From: Arachnopeziza araneosa
Taxonomy: Eukaryota > Ascomycota > Leotiomycetes > Helotiales > Arachnopezizaceae
Direction: 5' to 3'
Assembly: GCA_003988855.1 (NCBI GenBank)
Contig: QYAI01000213.1
Span: 1 to 41,725, forward strand
Length of the DNA stretch: 41,725 nt
The notes under the pieces were generated by a model, which saw only the letters and a list, made by a program, of their open reading frames with translations, did not search any database and had not been told where the DNA came from. Of the stretch, positions 32,615-41,725 are shown in pieces (the first letter of the stretch is position 1; each line of letters begins with the position of its first letter). Made by a program: the position numbers and the translations under genes.

Positions 32615-33247
32615 GATTGCGATGTAATGAATTTCAAATCAATGATGACTTTTATGGAACTTTTTGTTGTGCGAAAGATCGGTTTCTTGTTGGCTGTTGA
32701 ATGTCAAAGGAGGATTACGGAGGTGGAAGTTGACGACAGAGCCTGTAAGCGAGCCTCTGGTAATTTTGAATTCAGCGATAGCAGATCCCACAAATTTAAG
32801 TCTTCGAAGATAAGCGTAATCGATTTTTCAGTTCATAAATTAGAGTACCTTCGCACTCTAAAGCATCTTAATTAGATCAAAGTCTATACTCCCAGGCCTC
32901 TATATCTCCCACTACAGGTGAGAGGAAAGAAGTTTATTCACATTGGATCCACTTTAAATCGAACTGTTGATGGAAGAATGATATTGTATTGCCAAAACTA
33001 CAAAGTGAAAGCCCGGTATCAAGGTCATTCAGTTTTGAGAAATTCGCGCCATGTGCTTCCAGAATTGAGAAATAATGACCCACGCCCAGTAAATGAAGCT
33101 CTGTCCAAATGGATCAGAGCTGACAAGAAGACTTCTTGAGAGTAGCGTCGCCTAACGAAGCAATCTCGCGATCGTTCAAGAAAGCCTCCAAAATGTAATA
33201 TCCAATTCCAAAATCGAGCCAAGAGACGGTCGAGCTGAGAGTTGCCA
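32615..33247. other. Spacer between array copies 2 and 3
   Basis: 633 bp with no supported gene; small frames on both strands lack domain or signal-peptide support. A TATATAG word on the minus strand near 32894 is a weak TATA candidate for copy 2. Confidence 0.35.
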
Positions 33248-34166
33248 TTAACAGCTATCTTTTCTGACAATGACATTGTAGTTGTCGGTGTCAAACTCCT
33301 GACCACAGGTCCATCCTTGGCGACATGCTGAGACTAGATCCTGTGCGTAAGTTGCAATATAATCGCACCTGGGCCAAATCCAGTTGTAGTTCTGTGATCA
33401 CATTGTTAGTTTTCGGCGGTAAAGAGACTAGATGAATACAGCATCAAGACTGGTGGAGACTCTTTGAAATGGCTTACATCGTTGCAAAGATAGATAGCGG
33501 CGTTGTTCGAGCAAGAGACCTATTGAAAAGCAGTCAGTTGTCACTTCGTTACTTAAAAGAATATCACTTGATAGGGTATACATACCCGAGCGCATGATCT
33601 AGAATTGACGCCACAAGCAGCACCACCTAGAGATCGGAGATAGCTAATGCCCACGATAATCCAGCCCGCATCAGCTTCGCCCCAGTTCCAGCCACTAATG
33701 GGACAGCAATTAGGTCCATCCTAGGGCGGTTGTCAGCAGATTGCACAATAAACTACCCTATAAATGAAGTTGTTGTAAAAAACTTACCTTGCTCTCAACA
33801 GCTCTCGCAGTCAACGTAGCAGCAGTTTGAAGAGGATTAAATCCAGGTTCGATAGCTTGTACCCAGTCGACAAGACCCTTTAACAAAGATTAGTAAATAA
33901 CAAGGGAGGTTGACAAAATACTGACCTCAATGCTACCATTGAAATTAATGTCGTGGCCATTGACATTGCCAACGAACTGTGTCAAACCAACAGGATGGGG
34001 GAGAGCCAAAGCTTGAGCAGCAGCATCGTCAGCGGCAGTACTGGCGAACACCTGAGTATTTCGGTTAGAAAGCACTCGAAGGTTGAGTTGGTATTGTTGA
34101 ATTAGCATTTCATACCATGGAGAGGAGGCAGCAAGCAAAAGTGACGAGGAAACTGAAGAGCTTCAT
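33248..34166 (-). CDS. Secreted Cys-rich protein, array copy 3
   Basis: Exons 34166-34116, 34051-33926, 33877-33788, 33720-33586, 33519-33478 and 33391-33248 give 195 residues. Exon 1 is the signal peptide (MKLFSFLVTFACCLLSM). The mature part reads FVGNVNGHDINFNGSIE, then VDWVQAIEPGFNP. The core has NCCPISGWNWGEADAGW, SCARVSCSNNAAIYLCND, NYNWIWPRCDYIATYAQDLV and CGQEFDTDNYNVIVRKDSC. It has one more intron than its neighbours, splitting CAR|VSC within the core motif (33520-33585, 66 bp). It is closest to copy 4, with which it shares both the N-terminal and core blocks. Intact. Confidence 0.85.
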
Positions 34167-34726
34167 CTTGTTGAGTTTCAATTGATTAGTTAGAGTGTGT
34201 TTGTAGTATTAGGTTATGCGGCTTGGATAGGATTCAGATTGACGTCGGAGTTGGCAAGATGACCAAAAAAGTGTCGTCGCGTTGATTGTGGAGAGGAAGA
34301 AGACTCGCGATAAAAAAGATAATCTAGTTGTTTATAATCAAAGCAATCACTCCATCCTACACTAGAACACTGTCATTCACCTCTTCAGATTTGTAGTTCA
34401 CTGGCTGAAATAAGATGCTTGGAGATAAGGTGCTTGGAAATATCTACAAAGTCTCCGAAATTACAAGTTGAAAGGGCTTCAAGTGGGGATAATGAAACTA
34501 CTGGCAGCGAAAACAATCACAGGCTTTCATACTGGTAGATGCTATTTACTTTCGGTGACTTTTGATTTGCTATCTGAAAAAAGCCTAGTTCCAGATAGTT
34601 TCGCCCAATGAATCAACCAGATTCAATGCCAAGATCATTGCAAAACCCAAAAAGTCAACACAAAATGTCTGCCCAATCCATGCCAGGTGGGATATTTTGA
34701 GATAGCGGACCGTCAAGAGCTACCCT
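34167..34726. other. Spacer between array copies 3 and 4
   Basis: 560 bp; no gene or repeat recognised. Confidence 0.35.
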
Positions 34727-35623
34727 TTAACAGTTGTCGCTTCTGACAATGATATTATAACTGTCAGTGTCAAATTCTTGTCCACAGCTGGATCCAGCAT
34801 GCAAAGGATCGCCTTGGACGTCCGTGCAATGGTTGATAATGTCGGTGGCATAGCTCACAATGTACCAGCAAGAGGGGGCAATATCATAGTAGTTCTTCAG
34901 TCAAACTGTCAGCATTGTGCAAACAGGAGCGCGGTTTGGCGTTGAAGAGTTCGGCAAGATGGAAGTAACTTACGTCGTTGCGAAGGTAGATCGCACCACC
35001 GTAAGAACAAGAAACTCGGACGCAATGTCTCGCGGGTACTCCATACTTGACCTTGAGGCCGTTGAGGTAATTAATGCCCGATTGGATTATATCATTGGGA
35101 GTGAGGCTCCAACTCCAGCCCGCAATAGGACAGCAAAGAGGCGGTGTTAGCTGAAGACAGTTAACCAAGTCCTGAAAGCAAACTCAATGTGAAGTTAACA
35201 TAAGGAACTCACCTTGTAATCGGCGGCTCTTCCAACTACTTCATCATATCTCGCAGCTAGATTCAAGTCTGCAGATTCACGAGGATTGAAACTAGGCTTG
35301 ATGGCTTGGGTGCAGGAGGCTAGACCCTATAGAAAGTTAAAGTTGGTCATCGTGAGGAGGCAACTTGCTCACATGAATAGTTCCATTATAATCGATATTT
35401 TAGCCTTCGAAGGTGCCGATGAAATTAGTAGAGGTAACAGAGTAGGGGAGATCGGGATTAGAATGCTTTATAAGAGTGACGCCATTGGGAAGAGCCTTGG
35501 CAAGAACCTGAGAACAAGATTAGATGACATCTGAAAAGTGAAGTACATAGTTGCAGCTAGACTACAGACCATGGATGGAATCAAAGCGAGAATAAAGGTG
35601 AGGAAGGAGTTGAAAAGCACCAT
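34727..35623 (-). pseudogene. Secreted Cys-rich protein, array copy 4, with nonsense codon
   Basis: Exons by homology: 35623-35570, 35507-35373, 35326-35213, 35171-34974 and 34894-34727, 223 codons before the terminal stop if read through. Signal peptide MVLFNSFLTFILALIPSM. TAA at 35400-35402 interrupts FIGTFEG-stop-NIDYNGTI where copy 3 has FVGNVNGHDINFNGSI. Also, the first intron has a poor donor (GTCTGT), and IYLCND has become IYLRND, losing a conserved Cys. The rest is well kept: LCCPIAGWSWSL, CVRVSCSYGGAIYL, SCWYIVSYATDIINHC and CGQEFDTDSYNIIVRSDNC. This looks like a recently disabled gene. An alternative start or unseen splice that skips the TAA is possible but none was found. Confidence 0.7.
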
Positions 35624-35866
35624 GCTTGCGGCTGACTTGAGTCTTTGCGTAGTGCAGGTTATTTGTTGTTTGAAGAAGATTTTGAAGTTGATCGAGGGGC
35701 CGAAAAAGGTGAGTAGCATGTCCGGATTGCCTGAAGATAACTATAAGGGGTAATCTCAAACGAGAGGGAGAGTGTTAAGCATTGAAAGCTCAAAGAGCAG
35801 AAGGCAACTTATTTTCTTGACGTAATTTTGAAGGAAAGCTAAACAAAATGTCATCCGAAGAGCATT

Positions 35867-38092
35867 CTACCTTCGACCGGTACCCAAGTATCTGGTGTCC
35901 CCACACTTAATAGTGATTTGAAAGGTCCTCTTTTCCTCCATTTCATTCTTTGAGCCAGAAATATACTCCATTCGGGTACCCTTGAAATCTTCCCAAGTGT
36001 CCTCATCCATGTCGTTGGTGATGAGGTCAGGCCGTATCCCTTTCCAGAGGTACCGAAGAGTAAGGCAGGTCAGCGCCGTGAGGGGTTGACGTGCTCTTTC
36101 CGACATCATCTGGAAGAGGTCCTGCAGCGCAAGGTTCTCAAATATTTCTTCAGAGAGTAGACTTTCTGGGACTACTTCCAAGAACTTGGCGTAGTCCTCG
36201 ACAAGAAATCTAACCTTCTGTTGTATCGGTTTCTCTGACCTAGCAGCCGGTGCTAAGTCCTCTTGGGATTGTTGGGGTATATGATGGCTATGATTCGTTG
36301 AGGCAGTTGAGGACTTAACAGATGGGAGAATACCATGAGAACCTGGGGAGTCAGGAACGACTTGATCATGGACTGAACTAGTATTCTCAACTTGATCAAT
36401 TTCGTTGCGAGAGCTGCTGGGATTTGGGTCTGTGACAATGGTCACTTCTGGTTCATCGAGAAGAAACACGGTTGAACAATCCTCTGTTCCGAAACGAGAT
36501 GCCGTATGAACAGTATATGATGGCTCCTCCTGATCAAACGATCCACCAACAGTTTGACAGCTGGCTTGGTGGTGGTTATCGCTAACACCAGGGATCGTGA
36601 TTTGTTCTCTGAACATGACAGCTTCTGGAGCGAATCTATAAGGCGGTATGGTTAGTGGGGTACTTTCTCGTTCTTCGGATGCGTAGCCTCTATCGACGCT
36701 CTGCTCAAGAGTAAAACACATCTCGAGGGCCGCAGGTTCGGCTGCTCGCTTGGGTGAACTTTGTGGAAAACCCGTAGTTTCAGCAGACTAGGACAATTAG
36801 TTAAGAACCGATTTTTTGGTTCTACTACTTACACGCTTCGTGTTGGCAGCATGGTGTTGACTTGATAAAATCCCAGGCCCAACAGCCTCGAATATCTCTT
36901 CTGCATTTTCGGGGTTTTGCTGCATCCAAGTGTCTCTGCGACGTTTCCAGGCTTCGTGAAATTGCAAGTGCTTAGTCATATTGCCATTGTTCCCCACAAG
37001 AAAATGATCCTTCCTCCACTTTGTTGCTAGTCTTCTCACGAAGCTTTCACACTTGGTGAACATGACATGCTCATCAGGTGCGGTGCACCTGAGTTTGAGA
37101 TATGATTTCAACACAACCGAGAACTTGTGAATAGCTTCGTAGTGCTTTCCCCCTGAGTTATAGGTATTGCTTTCGTGCATATAGCGAGAAACAAAGGGCA
37201 AGAGACTGTCTGGGCATGGTGAAGACTTGAGAATTGATTAGTCTCTAGAGTGGAAAGACATGGGAGAGGATAAATACAGAGAAGATCCAATCAGCAGTAA
37301 TGATATCTGAAGATATTTCAAAGGGATAGATATATTCGAGATGTTCTTTCATTCTTTGTTTCACATCTTCGTCACTATTTCAAGTATCAATCAGCATAAT
37401 CACACTCCATAAAAAGAGAGTCATACTCAGAAATCTCCTCAGACAAAGATTTTTCATACTCTTGGTCAGGGAACAATCTCTGAACCATCTGTGAACTATG
37501 AAACTCCAGATACAAACTGTTCGTCATCTCCGGCGTCGTTTCAGTGTCGTAAGTATCCTTTGACTTCTGGCTCTGCTGGTTGGTATTCTGATTACAATCT
37601 GTTGATTTCTGACGAGATGAGAAATTGTCCTGGCTACGACAGGAATATGCAAAACCATACCTTGAGTTCTCTTTGGTAAAGACTAAAGCGTCTGTTATAC
37701 TCCTGTGTAACAAACAATTTTGCCAACAGCACAACAATTCTAAGAGATTGAGAGTCAGGGACTTAAATCACCAGTAGCAATTGGGGTAGATACGTTTCTT
37801 GATCATCCGGGTAGGATAACCACTTCCGCTGGACAGCATCAGCTGACTTTGGGAAGAGTTGTTGATTATTTTCGAGAAAAGAAGTAGCACATTGGCGGAC
37901 TAATGGCTGCAAGAAATCAAGGGGAAATTCGGTAAGTCCATAAGAAGTTGCGACGAATTGTTTTCGGTATTCATTTGTTTGCCTCCTAAGCACCTCGCTA
38001 TGACGCTCTTTATTTACACCAGCATACCCCAGATCCTTGCAGATAGAGGAGACGGCGCCGTGTTTGGGATTTCGGGGATACTGTAACGACAT
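35867..38092 (-). CDS. Paralogue B of an unrecognised three-gene family
   Basis: Exons 38092-37794, 37739-37661, 37608-37427, 37374-37278, 37225-36833 and 36787-35867 give 656 residues. Exon 1 (299 nt) has the same length as in paralogue C and encodes the N-domain (ICKDLGYAGVNKERHSEVLR...). Exon 2 (IVVLLAKLFVTQEYNRR) aligns with IIDELAKLMCTQESMRL of C, which fixes the splice sites. An acidic linker ends in DWIFS. The middle domain (about 220-330: RYMHESNTYNSGG, MFTKCESFVRRLATKW) precedes a basic patch (SSPKRAAE), a disordered stretch, and the C-domain from about 538 (ALQDLFQMMSERARQPLTAL, LTLRYLW, WEDFKG, FQITIKCG). No known enzyme motif was seen. A role in nuclear or protein-protein interaction is only a guess. 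Confidence 0.8.
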
Positions 38093-38995
38093 TGGAACTA
38101 GAAACAGAAAAATATATGATAACGAAGTCAGAGTGAAAGTTTGAAGGGATGGGTCTTGACTGAACCTCCCGTTGTGTGAAATAAGGAAAAAGAAACTAGC
38201 TGCCCACCCTCTGCCGGTGGTAGTAGACCCCTGAACCAACAAAAATCTAGAGGTGGAGGATAGGCGCAGGAAGAGTTTCACCGCGAAAAGCCACGCGCCA
38301 ATTGTATTGGTTGTTCAGTTCCATTATCAAACTTGTCGATGCAGACGGGATATGCAGATCCTATGGAACGACAAGCCGAGATTTATTTGAGTCAGAGATG
38401 CCGCTGTAGACGCAGGTTTTCACTTCTCTCGACCGGTGTGGGAGGTTGGTGCCAGCCGAGAGAAGGTGGCGTGTGTTTCGCGGAACTCCCCTCGGCCAGG
38501 ACGGACAAAAATGGTGAAAGGCATGACATATGAGGTTAGGTAAGCCTGAAAGACCAGGATCTTTACAAAGTGTTTCAAATTTGTGATCTGTAGGCATATA
38601 CCCTCGTAGTTGCAGAATTTCTCCCAAATCGGGGGCCGAAAAGAAGCCCGATTATCTAGAGAGCAAGATCGGGGACATCTCCCCTGCGAAAGGGAACGGG
38701 AAACAATGCTTCATTGGCTGAGGAGGAAATGTGTTGTTATTGATTTTGAAACCCAGAGCTCTTACTAGCCAGGATTCCAACCGGAAAACTTCTATGCGCA
38801 CCCCGCTGCAGTGCGATGAGTCTTCTACTTCGCATTCACGGCTTGGATGCGTGCTCCGAGTGGTTCTTAACTTCTAGTGTGGCTGCTTCAACAATAAATG
38901 GCGGCATCTCGTTCCAGGGTCAATAGATCAGATTGCCACAACAATGAATATTTAGAGCAATAGAGAATTCTAGAGAAAGCCACCACCAGCACAGA
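38093..38995. other. Intergenic between paralogues B and C
   Basis: 903 bp with no supported gene, RNA or repeat; it holds the promoter of B (near 38093) and the 3' end of C. Confidence 0.4.
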
Positions 38996-41044
38996 TCATT
39001 CTAGGTCATCATCTCCCTCTTCACTCAACGCAATGGTGTTGCCACATCTTACCCAAACATTGAAAACAGGCTGACTTGGCCTTTCGGCTCTAGAGAGCCG
39101 GAAGTGGTTGATAACATCTGCCTTGAAATTCTTCCATGCAACTTCGCCTCTTTCTTTTACAAAAAGAGAGGCATTTCGGTTTCCCCAATCGTATCGGAAG
39201 GTCAATGCTGCAAGAACATCGACTGACTTTCCGGACCGCCGTGAAACCAATGTGAGAAAATCGCTGAGAGACGTTTCGCGAAAAACGCTTCCTGAGACCT
39301 TTTTTTCTTGACTAGTCTCAGTGAGGCCCTTTTCATTTTCGATCATGAACTGGAGCGCAGCCTTCTCAGACTTTCGCGGAGTCGCTCGTGCAGTTGCTAT
39401 TTCTGGCTTCTTCCCGTTGTCGGCAGTAGGAAGTTGGCTTTCAGAGCGGCTCTGGGAAAACATAGACGGCAACGGAGTTCCACATTCAGAAACAGTATTT
39501 TGGTCATCGACGCTAATGATATAGCCTGGTTCTTCCTGCATATGGGGAGTGGTTCTTGCACCGGTGCTGGGGGCTTTTATTGGTTCGGAATGTTCCGAAA
39601 ATGGAGATAATACAGTTGCAAGCTCCTCATTTGAGTGAGAACTATGCTCTCCAACCGATGCTTCTGCTGTGTGTGATGTACTCCTGGATGGGGTTTTGTT
39701 ATGTTCATTCATTGTTGTACGTTTCGGGAGTGGCTGTTGACTAATTTCCTCACCAGTCTCTACGGTCGGTAGATCAGCAGGCTGGAAGGTGTCAGCACGA
39801 TACTACAAAAATGATCTTTGATTGCATACCCGCTTCCTACTAGAAGAGTTTGTTGGAGAAGTTTGTTGTATGATTCCTATAAGCTGCCCGGTCTGTCCAC
39901 GATGCTTCATGGCAAGCCACTTTGATCTTTGGACATTCCATTCCTTTTGGAAGATTGGCGATTTTCTCAGCTGCTTGTTGATTTTGACGAGGAACCCAAA
40001 ATCGCAATACCATTCACGAGAAATTCGACGAACCAAACTTTCGCATTTCGCGAAGACTGACTTCTCTTCTAATTCCGTACAATCAAGTCCCATATGTTGA
40101 ATCAAGTCTTTGGAAAACTTGTGTAAAGCTTTCATATTCTCCATGCGCCCGCTGTAGATATTGCGCTCGTGCAGATAGCGAAAAGCGAAAGGTTCGACAT
40201 CAACAGGCCACGGGTCAGACTAAAGTGGAATGTCAGCCGTTTGTGGAAGGAGAGAGAGTAAGGGGAAGAAAACTAACATTGAAGATCCAGTCACAATAAT
40301 TCCCATCCTCAGAAGTGGAATCTAGCGGATAGGCGTAATCAAGATGTATTTTGGTATTGCTCGCGATTCTTAATCGCTCGTTCTCGCTGCTGGTTGAAGT
40401 CAGTACCGTGATAGAAATTTAGTGATGACTTATCAAATATCAACATACAAATCAGAATCGTCCGCCTCATCTGTTTCGTCCGATGATATCTCAAGATGAT
40501 CTGGTTGATTCCTGGCAGATGCCCAAGTATCTTTGGAGCTACCAGCCGCTTTAGATATATCGTCAAGGTTGAAATCATCATCGTCCGTTTGGTTTGCCTG
40601 TTCCACTTCATTTCTAAGCTTTTTCGCCTTTGAGTATTCGAGGTTCCTTAATCTCATAGACTCTTGAGTGCACATGAGCTTAGCCAATTCATCGATGATG
40701 CTATAAAGATTAGCATGAAGTTGTTAAGTGAGACACAGTGTATACAAATTTTTGTCTGCGGGAAGGACAGGCCAGTGTCTAGAAGAACTTGGAGAATGAG
40801 CTGCAAAAAGCTCAGGATATGTAGCTATGAAATAGGCGGCACATGTTTGGGCGTCCTTTGCGTCATACTGTAATGGAAATTTTCGTTGGCCAAGAGACGA
40901 GTCAATAAAAAGCAGACGATGACTACCAACACGGATCCTTAGTACGTCGATATAGCGGTCGTCTTTAATTCCCGAGTAGTAACCCAACCTTTCGCAAATA
41001 TCGCGAACTCGACCATAGGGTTTGTCCTTCTGATTAGGAGACAT
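38996..41044 (-). CDS. Paralogue C of an unrecognised three-gene family
   Basis: Exons 41044-40746, 40700-40449, 40389-40278, 40219-39830 and 39781-38996 give 612 residues. The N-domain (about 1-99) has VRDICERLGYYSGIKDDRYI and ends HWPVLPADKN. Exon 2 begins IIDELAKLMCTQESMRLRN and continues into an acidic linker (SSDETDEADDSD). About 187-221 ends ...YAYPLDSTSEDGNYCDWIFN. The middle domain (about 222-330) has FRYLHERNIYSG, MKALHKFSKDL and FAKCESLVRRISREW. A basic SSRKR marks the next splice, then Ser/Thr-rich sequence, then the C-domain from about 493 (SLSDFLTLVSRRSGKSVDVL, LTFRYDWGN, VAWKNFKADV, FNVWVRCGN). It shares phase and place of introns with B; B has one more intron, splitting exon 2. 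Intact. Function unknown. Confidence 0.8.
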
Positions 41045-41725
41045 ACTTGAAAGGACAACAGGTCTAGCGCCTTCTGGCGATTAAAGCCGATTTTCCGCTA
41101 GATTTCTAAGCAGCAGGAAGGTATAAAACGAAAATTGAAGAGAAAAGAGAGAGGGAACGCGCGAACGAAATGGAAATAAAAAAGAAAGGGAAACATAACA
41201 GAAATGTGCTGAAAGTGGAAAATGTTCCGGGCCATTGATGTCTTGATTAACCCCTCAGCGGTAAGGATATTCAAGGCCGGCCGCCACTGGATTTATTCCC
41301 CACCTCGTTCCGAAACCAACTCGCAACGTGCATAAAAGAGCGACTCACCGGAGCCACTCTCTAGCTGTTCTCGTTCTCAAGAATCTGCCTTGCCTTCCCT
41401 CTTCCCGCCCTTTCTGCATCCACCGAAACCCAACACTTAGCGTCTCGGGGAAGTCACCCGACGCATTATACGACCACGGTGGCTGCTGACCATTCCACCT
41501 TTGATAATTCAAATTTAGCATGTGAAAAGCCTTGAAATCCCGCCAATAGAGGATTCAGGCCGTTCCAAAAGCAAACAAAGGCTTGCTTACGAAGGTCGCG
41601 GTCAAAAGTCAGGAAATTACAGGGCTTCCACACACTAAATACCCTATAATTAACCGACAAAATATGTTTACAGGCTCTCAAGTTCGCTATAATTATAGGC
41701 TTCGTACGCTGAAGGGTATTGGATA
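41045..41725. other. Right-hand end, upstream of paralogue C
   Basis: No supported gene. A CATAAAAG word at about 41331-41338 followed by a CT-rich leader suggests a plus-strand promoter for something beyond the edge, but the last 250 bp become AT-rich with no clear coding start. Confidence 0.35.

Noticed and set aside
35624..35719. Upstream start (MLLTFFGPSINF) for array copy 4
   Set aside because: The other three copies start directly at the signal peptide; ATG 35623 gives the matching exon 1 length.
41466..41681. Possible minus-strand gene at the right edge
   Set aside because: AT-rich 71-codon frame with no recognisable feature or homologue.

Overview
The window looks like nuclear DNA of a filamentous ascomycete (Pezizomycotina; a leotiomycete is my guess, not proven). 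Most genes carry several 41-110 bp GT-AG introns, the families present (NACHT-WD40, HET domain, Zn2Cys6-like clusters) are fungal, and a Ty3/gypsy relic carries TGG-to-TAG/TAA changes of the kind left by repeat-induced point mutation. Gene models were assembled by eye from reading frame, splice signals and agreement between paralogues. All listed CDS sums are multiples of three.

1-12.7 kb, self/non-self recognition island. A NACHT-WD40 receptor (minus strand, 3' end cut by the window edge) is divergent from a HeLo-like gene. Both proteins carry the same short amyloid-signalling-like motif: once at the receptor N-terminus and twice at the effector C-terminus. This is the layout of NWD2/HET-S type signalosomes. 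Next come a decayed small gene, a mutated Ty3/gypsy pol with an intact extra ORF and a probable 3' LTR, and a HET-domain gene with an in-frame stop.

13.4-21.9 kb, housekeeping-like genes: a GIT1-type MFS transporter, a Gemin2/SIP1 protein divergent from an F-box protein, and a zinc-knuckle protein divergent from a His-Me-finger (HNH-like) protein.

22.9-26.3 kb: one large spliced gene for a 1037-residue protein with three separate Zn2Cys6-like cysteine clusters, an RS-rich linker, a 16-cysteine domain and a Gly-rich tail.

26.9-41.0 kb: seven minus-strand genes from two lineage-type families. Three large paralogues (679, 656 and 612 aa) share intron positions and N-, middle and C-terminal domains that I do not recognise. 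Between the first and second sits a tandem array of four secreted cysteine-rich protein genes, each with a signal peptide encoded by its own first exon. The fourth copy has a nonsense codon and a lost cysteine.

Strongest candidates for new biology are the NLR/HeLo amyloid pair, the three-paralogue family interleaved with the secreted-protein array, and the triple zinc-cluster protein.
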